Below are positions 44,999-57,565 of a DNA stretch of 64,000 nt, one piece after another (position 1 is the stretch's first letter; the number at the start of each line of letters is the position of its first letter). Position numbers and translations under genes: made by a program. The notes under the pieces were generated by a model. It saw only the letters and a list, made by a program, of their open reading frames with translations. It was not told the DNA's origin and did not search any database. The DNA comes from Coenobita brevimanus (Eukaryota > Arthropoda > Malacostraca > Decapoda > Coenobitidae): NCBI GenBank assembly GCA_032717465.1, contig CM064664.1:4187804-4251803 (forward strand), in the 5' to 3' direction.

Positions 44999-47302
44999 TC
45001 AGTAGTGTAGGAAATTATGGTACTCTTTGAAACAAGGCTGAAGGCACAACACAACATTGTACTCGACACACTCGTACCTTGTGTCTTTTCTCTGAGTGGA
45101 TGGTCTGACTGTCGAGTGCTTACATACATGGCAGCGACGCTGGGGTTTACGACGGTTTGGGTCGGAAGGGATTGTGCTAGGATAGTGGCGTCCTGCAAGA
45201 CGTAGGGGAGTCTGGGCAGCCATGGGGGTGCGGGTGCGGTGTGTGGGTCTGTCCTGGGCATGCTTGGCGATTATTTCACGTGCCAGCTCCCTCACAAACC
45301 CCTCAAAGGTCTCGGATATTCCGGTGGTCATGGCGTGCAGGTAGTGGGCGTTCAGGACCGTGATGTCGAGCAAGTGGAAAAAGAGTTTCTTGTACCACTT
45401 CATCGTGGTCCTGGCACAGTCAACACTTGAAATCATCGAGTCTGACTGATCCACTTGCCTCATGTTCAGATTATAGTCCAGTACAGACTCGGGTTTCCAT
45501 ACGTTGCGCCTCCTCTCTCTACGGTGATCCACGGAGTCTGGGCGGTGCATCAGGGGGCTGTGAACTGTTGATAGGAGGCAAACTTCCCTGTTGTGGTTCC
45601 ACAGGGTGGCAAGGATGTTATTGGCCTGGAAGAAAACCACCTCGTTCTTGTCAAGTTTCCTCCCTATCTTGACCACATGGCGACGGTTTCTCTTGACTGT
45701 ACCACAGACTCCGGTGTCGTGTTGGTGGAGGAACCTAGTGAGAAGAGGGCTAGTGTACCAGTTGTCCAGGTACAACACATGACCACGATGAAGGTACTCC
45801 TCTATCATTGTCTTCACCACGGCCCCAGAGAGTCCTATACTCCGATCTTCTGTTATATCTGTCTGTGCGCCCGTGTACAAGACTATGTCTTGCACATAAC
45901 CAGTCTTACAGTCACACATAACAAAGATCTTGAACCCAAAACGGTGTCTCTTGCTGGGTATGTACTGCCTAAAGGAAATATTGCCTCTCCACAACACAAG
46001 ACTCGTCTATGGCGAGGTCTCTGTAGGGATAAAATGAGGAGTGGAACATTTCCCGTAAATGATCAAATACCAGCCTAATTCTCCTCATTTTATCTGTGTT
46101 ATTGCATTGGCTGGATCTTCTGCATCAAAAAAGTGGAGGCGGCCGAGAGTATGCTGAAATCTGTTACGACTCATCACCTTTCCAAAGAAAGGTGTGAGGA
46201 TCATTGGGTCAGTTGTCCAGTAGGCAGGAATTTGGTTTTTCCTTACCACATCCATCAAGAGAACCAGGGTAAAAAATAAGAACATCTCTGAAATTGTAAC
46301 GGGATAGTCATATTGTTGGGAATGCCTGCTCGTGGTTCCCAAACGTTCACTTTCACAGCGCTATGTTCGTGAAAATATATTAGTCTGTTCAACTATGCGC
46401 CCCACAAACGCCTCCCCAAAGAACAAGTGGAAAAAATCCACCCTAGACGAACCCGCATGCACACCTGGAGCTGTGCAACCAGACCGCCACTCCTCAGTGA
46501 AAGGGTGAATGATGGGAGTAAAATTACTCCCATCTTCCCAGTTCCACGAGACACCACCGTCTCCAGCCACGTCCCCATCGTCCCCTTCGTCAGGGTGGGG
46601 AGGTGAGGGTGGTGGGGGAGGTTGGGGAGGTGGAGAGCGGCGCCTCTCATCACTCGCACTTCTCTTCCCTCTCCCTTTTCCTTTACCCTTTCCCTTCCCT
46701 TTCCTTCCTTTCCCCACATCCTGGGGCTGTGGGGAGGAAGTTTGGGAATATTGTGGGGCAAAAGACGTGCTGGGGAGTGGCTCCACCTCCTCTCCCCTAG
46801 GCCTACGTACACCATGTGCTCGTGCTGCCTCCCTCACACCACTTTCCCTTTCACCCCGCGCTCCCGCCACACCACTTTCCCTTTCACCCAACACTCCCAC
46901 CACACCACTTTCCACTTCCCCAGACAAAAGACTTTCACCATACATTATATGTCTTCTCGTCCCACCTTCTGATCCTCGGGGTGATATTTTTTCTTTTCCC
47001 AACCACGAGACGATATCACGTCCTAAGCCGCCGTCGTCCTCATCCTCGTCCTCATCAGATTCAGGATGGAGAGATAGCCGTGCACGTGGTTGGGGAGCAG
47101 GCTGGCCTTCCCTTGCCTTACGGTATGTCACATACCGCGTTTTCCGGGGCGAAGGGACCTCTTCATCACTGCTACTTATTTCTTCCTCTGGCTGGACGTA
47201 ATCGCGATCCACCACATCATCGTCAAGTGGAGAATCACTATCTCCAGTGCAGGCTTCCAGGGCATATGCAATTTCCTCGTCTGAGAGACCTTTCCGTGCC
47301 AT
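44999..47302 (-). pseudogene. piggyBac-like transposase (PB2), broken
   Basis: ATG at 47302 (MARKGLSDEEIA). Same plan as PB1: acidic N-terminus (SDSPLDDDVVD), Ser/Gly/Glu linker, KGKGKGKGKGRGKR basic tract (about residues 205-218), then the core with FHLFFGEAFV, IPAYW, GKVMSRNRF, the first Asp region AIDES near 46010, LDNWYTS, QVDQSDSM and MKWYKKLFFHLLDI. The C-terminal ribbon has CHVC and CLQPC, but one Cys of the middle pair is Tyr (CVEY where PB1 has CVQC). Lesions: TAG at 46361; a 1-bp loss near 46100 and a 2-bp loss near 46010 that cancel. This copy is less damaged than PB1 but still broken near the first catalytic Asp. Confidence 0.93.
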
Positions 47303-47464
47303 GTCTGACCCGGGTCACTGCTAGCAGGTGAGTGACCGAGACAAGGGTGAGCGCGGGTCACGCAGGGTCTAGGATGCTGCCCGCCTGGCGGCAGGTAGGG
47401 GAGGCTTGGGTACGTGGGCGAATAGAAAATCTCGCGCGAATTTTGAAAATTGTGGAAATTATGA

Positions 47465-47555
47465 ACCTTGCAATTGCAGGATGTTGAAGTACGTCAACGG
47501 GATTGGCATTGACATAACGTGAGGACGTGGAAGTACGTTGACGGGACGCTGCAGG
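47465..47555 (-). promoter_or_regulatory. PB2 5' terminus with subterminal repeats
   Basis: From 47555 inward: CCCGTCAACGTACTTCCACG and, about 45 bp later, CCCGTTGACGTACTTCAACA, then the TGCAATTGCAAGG block shared with the MITEs. Possible transposase-binding sites. Confidence 0.6.
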
Positions 47556-47559
47556 TTAA
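47556..47559. repeat. TTAA target duplication, PB2 right
   Basis: Partner of 18464-18467. LINE-B coding resumes directly outside it. Confidence 0.92.
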
Positions 47560-48262
47560 AGATTTATGCCAGACTTGATTGAAAACCTTTGAGATGTCAA
47601 GTGCAATGGCAAAGCTTTTGCCAAAGTCCAGAAAGGAGGATGACCAGGAATTTGAAAGGTAGATGAGAAGATCGCCAGTGGAGCGTCCCTGACGGAACCC
47701 ATACTGATGATCAGAAAGAAGGCTGTGATAGAAGAGATGCTTTAAAATTTTTCTGTTCAGAGCTAACTCGAAAACTTCTGAGACACAGGATGTTAAAGCA
47801 ACTGGACGATAGCTAGAGGATTGGGAATGGTCACCCGTCGTTGGGACTGGCTGAATGAGAGCAAACTTCAAGCAAGAAGGAAAGGTACAAGTTGTCAGAC
47901 AAAGGCGAAAGAGTTTAATTAGGCAGAGTGTAAACACTGAAGCACAGTTCTTGAGGACAACAGAAGGAATTTCATCAGGCCCACATGCCTTGTTAGTATT
48001 GATGCCAGGGATGGCAGAAAATACATTAGCCGGAGAAATTTTGATGTCAGCCATGAGGAAGTCTTAGGGGGGGAAGTGGTGGAGGAATAGCACCGGAATC
48101 GTCTAAGGTGGAATTGGAGGAGAAAGTCTGAGTGAAGAGATCTGCTTTATCTGTAAAGGAAATAGCTACAGAGCCATCAGAATAGAAAAGAGGAGGGAAG
48201 GATGATGATATAAAGTTGTTAGAAAGGATTTTGACAAGGTGCCAGAAGTAGCAGGAAGAATT
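47560..48262 (-). pseudogene. LINE-B, 5' part: RT N-terminal half
   Basis: Minus strand from about 48180: SDGSVAIS, KADLFTQTFSSNSTLDD, MADIKISPANVFSAI, ACGPDEIPSVVLKN (the RT NKAxGPDGIP motif region), SSYRPVALTSCVSEVFE, YGFRQGRSTGDLL and ALDISKVFNQVWHKS (first catalytic Asp region), ending at the TTAA. LINE-A/C family. It is separated by about 29 kb from its 3' half. A frameshift near 48060 breaks the reading. Confidence 0.9.
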
Positions 48263-48264
48263 TG

Positions 48265-50790
48265 CTCCCCCAATGCTTCTTCAGAACCCAGTGTATCTGA
48301 CTCCTTATCCACACAGTTGACAAACCTTAAACTTACCCTTAGCAGTGAAATTACCGATTTGGATGATTTTAACGTACATAATATAGAATTGTTATTGCAT
48401 TCTGCCAGGACTGACGATACTGATCTAGAATGTGAGCTGGTCACAGAATCGTTTAATCTCACACAGTTGGTATAGCAGCCAACCTGAATACAAGATAATT
48501 CTGACTGTAATGCTTATGTCTTGATTCTATTCCTGACAGAAAATCCAGATCAATACAGGATAGTACTGTCACCACTTGGATGCTCTGACCACAATCTCAT
48601 CAAGGCCTTATTAGGCAGCTCCTCCAAACCTCCCCTTTCTGAACCAGTCAGGGTGACCCAATGCCACTTTGATAGGGCAGACCGAGATGGATTCAGAAAT
48701 GATCTTGCTGACATTCCATGGCAGTCTTTCTTCTCTACTGACATCAAATCTACCAGGCCCACATTAATGGCAATACAAGCTGATATGGAATTGTTCATAC
48801 CAAGTTAACAGTTCAATGACAGATCGGACTCCCCAAAATGGTTTAATAGCAATTGTGCCACAGCAATGGCCCAAAAAATCATTAGCATGTAACTCTTGCT
48901 TAAAATAAATAACATCTGAATTACTCAGTCAATTTAAAATTGCTAGGAACCATGCAAAAGCAATAATACATCGCTAAATCAAACTTTCTTTGGAGCGAAG
49001 CATCCAAACTGCTACACAATCCCAGTGACAAGGGAATATTCTGGTCAACTGTCAGTTCTTTCAATAGTAGCATTAACAAGTCATCACCCATTCCTCCACT
49101 AAAATCTTCAGACGGTAACATTATTACCCACGCGGTAAAGTGAATATCCTTGCCAGTACATTTGCCAAAAACTTTACAGTAGAGAAAATCAACCAGAACG
49201 TCCCAGTACTTGAAGATGACTTTACCGAAATTGCTCCACTTAAAATACAGACTAGATACGTAAAATCCATCCTAGACAATTTACCGACAAACAAAGCTCC
49301 AGGTCCAGATGGAATCCCTTCATATGTTTTGAAAAGTGCTCCCCAGAACTTGCTTCTGTTCTAACTAAATTACTGAGACTATGTATACGTACTTCTTCAT
49401 TCCATAATTCATGGAAAAAAGCCAATATCCACCCAATTTCGAAGATAGGAAGTTCCCCTGAACTCTCTGATTACAGACTAATAGCTGTCACATCTTCTCA
49501 TGGTAAAGTATTAGAAACTGTAATGAATAAGCACATAGTTCAATATCTTGAACCTAACAGCATCATTTGTGATACACAGTATGGTTATCGCCATGAAAGA
49601 TACATTGATATACTCAATCTCTTGATTCTCACCATCCATCAGTCAATTGTCCAACATGGAGAAACTCATGCAGTAGCCCTTTATATTTCTAAAGCTTTTG
49701 ATAAAGTGTGGCACCGTTCCCTGCTATCCAAACTCCCTTGCTGTGGAGTAAAGTCTTTTGTTCCTCTTGTTTCCTCTTATCTCCGTGACAGAAATATAGG
49801 AGTAAAAGTAGATTATGTTCCAGTTTCAACTCAGTTAACCCTGGTGTGCAGAAGGATCAGTTCTGGCTCCAACCCTATTCCTAACTCATATTAACTATCT
49901 CTTATCTGTTATCCAGAATCCCATCCATTCATATGCAGATGACTCAACACTTCACAGTTCAATCACACTTAAACACCCATTCACAAAGTTTAATATCTCT
50001 AACTCACAACTCGATACAGCCCTCTCCATAAATCAAGACTTATCTAGTATCACTGAATGGGGACAAAATAACCTTGTCTCATTTAATGCTAGTAAAACCA
50101 ATAATATACAGTATACTAATACACAGGTATTGACAGATTCCTATATTACCTTCAGTGCTACTAATATTCCTATCTCCAAAGTATTGAAATTCTCTGTGTG
50201 TCGCTTAACAATGCACTCAGCTGGACCTTTCATGTCAGATCACTTGCTATAACTGCCTCCAAAGTTAATGTACAGAGTTAATAACTTCTTTACTGACAGG
50301 CAGTTAAATATAGTTTATATAAGTCATGTGCACTCTCAGCTGGAATATTGCTCACTCATGTGGAATGGAAATCGAGAGTTTGTGCTAAAACAACTAGGCA
50401 AAACTTAGACTGAAGCTGTTAGAATTATTAATAACCTAGCTATGACAAATAAACTACCTCCTCTACAGGTAAGAAGGAATGTTGCCTCCCTTGCATTATT
50501 TTACAAATACTTTCATGGCAAATGCTTATACGAAGTTGGATCCATTGCGCCACCTTTCCTTGCCTTTCCCTGTGCTACACGGGCATCTGGTAGCACTCAT
50601 AACTGGACTGTCACATTGCCATATTGCGGAACATCCGCCTGTCAGATATCTTTTATTCCCCGTACTGCATCTCTTTGGAACTCGCATCCCCAGATATGTT
50701 TCCTTCCAAATCTCAACCAATACCTGTTCAAGTCCAACTCTTACAGATTATTTATGATTGCAAGACACCAGTAATCTGATGTTTGGATTA
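48265..50790 (+). pseudogene. LINE-D: Jockey/CR1-type LINE, endonuclease and RT, decayed
   Basis: Plus strand. Endonuclease remnants: DDFNVHNIELLLHSARTDD (48360-48415) and LSPLGCSDHNLI (48570-48600, the SDH motif). RT: NKAPGPDGIPSYVLK (49290-49335), a YRLIAVTS-like segment (YRLIAVTSSHGKVLE), DTQYGYRHERYIDILN, ISKAFDKVWHRSLLSKL, then SYADDSTLHS (49928-49960). C-terminal part LEYCSLMWNGN, NKLPPLQVRRNVASLALFYKYF, to a stop at 50774. At least six stops or frameshifts. It belongs to a different lineage from LINE-A/B/C (distinct sequence). The 5' end abuts LINE-B without a visible target duplication. Confidence 0.88.
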
Positions 50791-51048
50791 TTTTTTAATT
50801 CACTTTTTCTTTCCTCTCCAGTTATTTTTAAAAAATCCACATATGTCCGAACTTTTTTGTTTGTAAGAGGTTCTAAACAGGAAAGTGTGTGCCTCTGGTA
50901 CAAATTCATAAACCCGGCGTATTGCATCTTTTACCACCTCATAATCAGCATACTAGTCAGCTGATAAAAAAATATAGGCCTCCTGTGCACGAGCTGCCAC
51001 CTCAAACATTTGGAAATATTTAGTGACACCTTGCGCCTACAGGAAAGA
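50791..51048. other. No gene seen
   Basis: AT-rich, possibly LINE-D 3' UTR at its left side. Confidence 0.5.
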
Positions 51049-51457
51049 CTAAATGTTCTCGGCAGCATCAAAAGAGTTCCTTAAAGAGGCACCACAAGGC
51101 CTAGGTGAACCGCCAAGCTGCCTCAGTCTGCGCTCATGAATTAGTTCACGTTGTTTCTCTCGTGCTTTAAGTTGACTCATTTGCAACTGAACTTTAGCTA
51201 TTTCAAGTTGTTCACTGACATTAGTATTTAAGGCATTAACATCTATTTCTGAGTAGTATGACTGTGAATATGTGGCTGTTGGTACGGAAGAAAAACTTAG
51301 GATTCTGAACATTATCAACACTGTGAACAGATGGCTCATGTTCCCTGAGATCATGACCAGATGTAGTTTTATCAGTTTCAGCATCTTCACTCACTCTAAA
51401 CACTGAGTCATGAATCAAACTAATTAAATTAAGCTTATTATTACTGAGAAGTTTCAC
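51049..51457 (-). pseudogene. Unassigned coding-like remnant with coiled-coil segment
   Basis: Two minus frames (51236-51457 and 51049-51390) look like parts of one protein joined by a frameshift near 51280-51300. The first has a polar stretch VSEDAETDKTTSG. The second has a charged helix VSEQLEIAKVQLQMSQLKAR, Glu/Gln/Lys-rich with coiled-coil character. I do not recognise the family. Transposon accessory proteins and Myb/SANT-like proteins often have such C-terminal helices, but nothing here proves that. Confidence 0.3.
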
Positions 51458-52878
51458 GCATAAGACCTGAGCTGTCGGCTTAAGGTCAAATTTATCAAGA
51501 TTTTCTGCTTAGGGCCTATACTGTCTAGGGTCAGTTTGCAAACATGCTTTAACATCACCAATATTCGTCAGTATCATGATACATAATTATGTAATTAGGT
51601 TCGGACCAAAATCATTAGGCTATCCTGGCAGAGATCACCATTTTAATTCTGCTACGAACTGTACCCTTACATAAAGGCGTCCTCCTCCAACACCTTCATT
51701 TACCTTAAAGAGACCATTCAACTCGAGAAGTTGGACATAGCCCTCACTAACTTGTCTGGTAGGAAGTTACGCCTAAATTGACTGTAATCGTCTGGCAGGT
51801 GTAAGACGAACAAAATACAGCCATATGCAGGGTATTGTGGAAGATGGGCATAGCTTTGGGAAATAATATATGAAGTAATTCTAAATAAAACATTGGCAAC
51901 ACTACAGTTTTATAACTCTCCACCTGACAAAGCACATACCCCCCACCTCCCTGCACACCTAAAAAAGCACATAATGGCCCTCACCCCCCCCCTAATCTTT
52001 TAAAGGTGGGAGCAAGGAGATCGCCTTGAGAACCCATAAAATGGGCCCTTCAGATTCCTTGTGCAGGTTGAATTGAAATCTATGGAAAAATTATTTTTGC
52101 TACTTAAAAAAAAAAAAAAAATACTTAAAACACAGTGTTCTACCTATCAAAAGGTACCAGTTCGCTATAAGACACATAACCATTTGAAATATCATGACTC
52201 TATAATGAATACTTTCTGAGTTCTGGCTCGGAAACAAAATCTCAACGCCCAGGCAGCCGCCCTGCCACCCAGCAGTTATTGATCCCAGTGATAACAACAT
52301 ACTCCTCAGACTGTCAGGTGGAGGGTATAAATGTTGATCTACATGGCATCAATTCTCAGTCATTACCGAGCTACATTTACTGAAGACCTTTACCAAGCTA
52401 TGGTTACTGAAAACCTTATGAGGAAGACCTTATGGAACACCAATTTCCCCAAATATTTCATCTAATCACAAGCGAAGGTGTGACGTTGCCGAATCATTCA
52501 CAATGAACTCACTCCAATATTACCAATAGGACTGAATGAATGAGTGCTGCCATAGGGAAAAAAAAAAATGCGGCCACGGTGGGGTTATGTTTGGTGGGGT
52601 GAGTGAGTAGGTGCATGAGTGGGTAGGTAGATACGTGGCTCACCAGATAACAAGGCAGGAGATGGACTTATAATGTTAGTAATCATATAATATATCTCTC
52701 TTACCTGGATTTTAGTATATCGTTAAGAAGACGATGGACAAATATTTGAATATATATGGTACACTTGGGTTATTTTACAGAATCCTACTAAAACTTCAAA
52801 ATAATTTCTTCACATGGAAGTGAAGGTGCGTCTATGCACATAATAATAAACCTAATATGATAAATGAAACTATTATTA

Positions 52879-52881
<3 letters not shown>
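51458..52881. other. No gene recognised
   Basis: Includes a poly-A run near 52106-52122 and another near 52557-52567. Short frames only. Confidence 0.5.

Positions 52882-52941
<60 letters not shown>
52882..52941. repeat. (GA)n microsatellite
   Basis: Perfect GA run of about 30 units. Confidence 0.98.
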
Positions 52942-52943
<2 letters not shown>

Positions 52944-53099
52944 CTTTAGATCTCCAATTCATGCACTTTGCAAATAAGTGCTTTGGTGGGGATAAGGAGA
53001 GTGTTTCTGTGTGTGTGGTGGTGGTGGTGGGGTGTGGACATGTTCGATTAACCTACCCTTTAGTGGCAGACTATTGGTATTCTCCCTGTTTCTTTATTA

Positions 53100-56000
53100 G
53101 CATTCACGGTTGTGTCCGTCCCTGTGGCGTAGGGGACAAAATCTAGCAGCATGATGGGATGGTACCACCACTCTGCGAGCAGGTTGTGTTAGGAAGAATT
53201 CTGCCATCGTATTCCCTGCGTGCCATAAAAGGCGACTAAAAGGGACGAGCTGAAGGGACTAAGTACCCCCTCCTCTGTATTTTTAGTTCCTACAGTGAGG
53301 CAGGGCATAGAAAGAGAAGGGGGATTGAGTTATCCCCGTACCCTGAAGACTGGGTCTATGAATGTGCGTGGATGTTGTACACTTCAGGCTAAAAGGGAGG
53401 AGATTGGGAGAATGTTTGTGAGAAGAAAGTTGGATGTGTTAGCTTTGAGTGAAACAAAGATGAAAGAGAAAGGTGAATCTACTGCACTGTAAGTTTGGAA
53501 GTGTGACTGGAAGGATGTCCGGTGTTGACAGAGGAAGAGTGAGAGAAGGACTGGCCTTGATAGTGAGCCCGGAAGTGCAGCAGTGTGTGATTGAATGGAA
53601 GGTGTCATCCAGACTGATGTGGGTGAAAGCTAAATTTAGACGTGAGCTGTGGGGTTTTGTGAGTGCATATGGGCCTGGTAGGGAAAGGGATGAAGAAGTG
53701 TAGGAGTTATTCTGGAATGATGAATGTTTGCAGAGTTTTGGAGCAACTGTGAATGTGGTAATGATGGGAGATCTGAATGCTAGAGTGGGAAATGTAGCAG
53801 TTGAAGGTTTTGTTGATATGCATGGTGTGCCTGAAAAAAATTTATAATTGGGAAAGCATGATACGGATGTCTTGAGATGGCGATTGGAAATACCTTGTTT
53901 GGGATGAAAGATACAAGTATACATGGGTACGACAGGAAGGTGGAAGAGTTGCTCATAGAGCACTGATGAACTATGTGGTTATCTCAAGGAATGTAGGAGA
54001 AAAATTCCTAGATATGAATGTTTTGAGACAGGAGGGTGAAGGTATGTTTGACCAGTACCTGGTGGAGGGAAAGATGAGGGTTGGTATGAGGTGGGTGAAA
54101 TCAAGGAGACTTAGGTGTGATAGGGAGGTTTTGAAAATCAGTGAGCTGGATAAAAGAGAGAAAATGATATAGTATCAGGAAAAGTTGAAAGATGAGTGGA
54201 ATGCAGTGAAAGATTAGGAAAATGGCGGTGTGGAGAAAGAATGGCAGTAGTTTAAGTGTGCTGTATTGGGGTTTGCAGAAGAGGTGTGTGATGTGAGACG
54301 AGTAGGTAGTGGTGTAAGAAAGGGAAGTGGATGATGGTGTGAGGAAGTAAGTATGGCTATAGCTGAGAAGAGATGTGCATATGATGTGTGGCTGTAGAGG
54401 GATGATTAAGTGTCATATGAGAGAGATAAGGAAAAGAGGAATAGCATGAGAAGCGGTGTGGACGATGCTAAAGCGGCAGGAGGTGAGAGGTGGGGTAGGC
54501 GGTTGACAGATTTTTTATTAGAAAAAGAAAATGTTTTAGAAGGAGGTGAAGAGAGTGCGAAGGGGATTGGGAAGGGAAAGTGAGTAAAAGCAGAGGATGG
54601 AAAGATGTTAATTGAGATGGATGCGGTAAGGAAGTGATGGGCAGAGTATTTTGAAAGATTGTTAAATGTAGAGGAGGAAACGGAGGCTGAGAATGTGGCA
54701 GATGGAAGGGTGCAAGGAATATATGTGTTGGGAGAGCTGAATGATTCTTAGATCACGACTGAGGAAATGCAGGAGGCAGTCAAGGAGATGAAAGCAGGAA
54801 AAGCTGCAGATGTCGATGGGTGTGCTATGGAATGTTGGAAAGGTGGTGGAGCTACTATTATTGAGTAGTTAATAAGATTGCAGAATGTGTGTTTTGTGAG
54901 CATATGGTGCCAATTGACTGGGCAAGTGCATGTGTGGTTCCGCTGTATAAAGGTAAAGGTAATAAGTATGAATGTACCAGTTTTAGGGTAAAAGTCTGTT
55001 GAGTTTTGTAGGTAAGGTGTAGGGTAGAGTGCTGATTAAGAGAGTTAGAGAGGGCTTTAGGAGAGGGAGGGAAGGCATGGGTCAGGTGTTTGCTGTGAGA
55101 CAGGTGTGTGGAAAGTATTTGGCGAAAGGTAAGGATGAGTTTTGGGCGTTCATGGATTTAGAGATACCATATGAAAGAATTGATAAAGAGGATTTGTTGA
55201 CTGCTTTGAGACTGTATGGACTTAATGGTAGATTGTTAAAAAGAGTGAAAAGTTTTTATGAAAATAGTAGAATGTGAGTGAGAGTGGGATATACTGTGAA
55301 TGATTGGTTTCCCGTGAGAGTGGGGCTGCTGCAGGGATGTGAAATGTCGCCTTGGTTGTTTAATATTTATATTGATGGTGTTGTAAAGGAGGTGAATGCA
55401 CGAGTGTTAGGTGAAGGTTTGAGTCTAGTGAATGCTGAAGGTAGAGAGTGGAATGCGGGAGTGTTAGGTGGAGGTTTGAGTCTGGTGAATGCTGATGGTA
55501 GAGAATGGAATCTGAATCAGCTGCTGTTTGCAGATGACATGGCACTGGTGGCTGATTCGGTGGAGTGGTTAAGACAGTTTGTAGAGGAGTTAGGAAGGGT
55601 AGGTGAAAAGAGGAAATTGAGAGTAAATGAGAATAAAGGTAAAGTGATGAGTGTACGAGGTTGGTTGATGGTAGAAGGATGAATGTAGTTTTGAATGGTG
55701 AGTTGTTTGAGGTGGTAGAGTGTTTTAAGTATTTAGGGTCACATATTACTATGGATGGAAAAATAGATGTAGAGGTGAAGTTTAGAATGAATGAAGTAGG
55801 AAAGGTGTTGGGGGGAATGAAAAAAGTGTTTAGATGCCGTTCGCTCAGAATGGATGTAAAACCAAGGCTGCATGAGGGTGTAGTCTACCGGCTGCATTAT
55901 TTGGGGCTGAAACTTGGGTTTTTGGTGTGGCAGAGAGGAAGAGTTTGAATATAATGGAAATGAGGTGTCTGAGGAGTGTGTGTGGGGTGACGCATATGGA

Positions 56001-56505
56001 TTGAGTGAGAAAAGATTGAGAAGGAGAACTGGAGTTATACGAGAGATGGCTGATCGAGTTGAGCAGAGGTGTTGCAATGGTTTGGGCATATGGGGAGAAT
56101 GGATGAAGAGCGACTGGTGAGAAAGATAACTGACTCGGATGTGAGAAGTGTAAGGCTGAGGGGAAGACCACGAATAGGATGGATGGACAGTGTGAAAAGA
56201 GTGTTAGATGCAACAGGGACGTCTGTAGAGCAATGAAGAGTGGCTGCACGTGATAGGGATGACTGAAGAGAAATTGTGAATGAATAAATGGTGACGCATC
56301 TGCGTGGGGATATTCTCCTACATTTTGTCTGATTAGCTGATCAGGTCAGGTGTGGGTAAGGGGATGGGTCCATCATAATGTGGCAAACCAGCTCTGCTGT
56401 TGGGCCCTGCTGCGGATGTCACTGATTGCACTGTGCAATTGACCCTGGTGCGGTGTGGTATGGTGAGGATCTGTCTCTTCTCCCTTTCAGGCTAAGATAT
56501 GAGAA
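53100..56505 (+). pseudogene. LINE-E: RTE-like LINE, endonuclease and RT, decayed
   Basis: Plus strand. The 5' leader shares AAAAGGCGACTAAAAGGG (53227-53244) with LINE-F. Endonuclease: TGSMNVRGCCTLQAKREEIG and LDVLALSETKMKEKG (53350-53480), then VVMMGDLNARVG (53757-53790). RT: VPLYKGKGN (54940-54965), FMDLEIPYERIDKEDL (55150-55200, first catalytic Asp), LLQGCEMSPWLFNIYIDGVV (55326-55385), LLFADDMALVADS (55523-55560, catalytic FADD). C-terminal: FKYLGSHITMDGKI and RLHEGVVY. A 57-bp tandem duplication lies at about 55394-55507, just before FADD. Many stops and frameshifts. The 3' end runs to a (GT)n tract. Confidence 0.9.
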
Positions 56506-57144
<639 letters not shown>

Positions 57145-57190
<46 letters not shown>

Positions 57191-57250
57191 GGTGGTGGTG
57201 GTGGTGGTGGTGGTGATGATGTTGTTGTTGTTGCTGTTTTTGTTGCTGCA
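57145..57250. repeat. (TTG)n-(TGG)n-(TTG)n trinucleotide repeat
   Basis: TTG run, then TGG run, then TTG again. It yields Thr and Pro runs in the minus frame, which is therefore not called. Confidence 0.95.
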
Positions 57251-57509
57251 GGTTCATCTGAATATGAACTCAATAGAGTGAATTTTAAAGCTGTCCTTTT
57301 CTTGAGATCCAGCATTGCCATTTCGGGGGACAGGGTGTTAAGGGACGTTTATAGGAAGGCAATGGAACTGCCCAATTATATCGATGCCACATCATGAAGG
57401 CTTCCTTCTTTAATACCTCTCGATAACAGGCTTCTCATATGTGAACAAAACATTTCTATCTTGCTGTACTGTCAGCAACTGAATGCATGAAGAGTGAAGA
57501 AGAATAAAA

Positions 57510-57565
57510 GACGCATTTGTATTTTGTGCTATAAATACGCATTTGTATTTTGTGCTATAAATAAA
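57510..57565. repeat. Tandem duplication of about 27 bp
   Basis: ACGCATTTGTATTTTGTGCT followed by ATAAAT occurs twice in direct succession. Confidence 0.85.

Larger units (their letters stand above)
18468..47555 (-). mobile_element. PB2: piggyBac-like transposon hosting a nested LTR retrotransposon
   Basis: Both termini match PB1: the 3' end at 18468 and the 5' end at 47555 (minus: CCTGCAGCGTCCCGTCAACG). TTAA flanks both ends. The flanking DNA is the two halves of LINE-B, whose reading resumes exactly across one TTAA, so the insertion site is proven by the target gene. Without the nested 25-kb retrotransposon PB2 is about 4 kb, similar to PB1. It carries a transposase gene (44999-47302) and a repeat-rich 3' region (18700-19739 plus 44865-44998). 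Confidence 0.92.
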
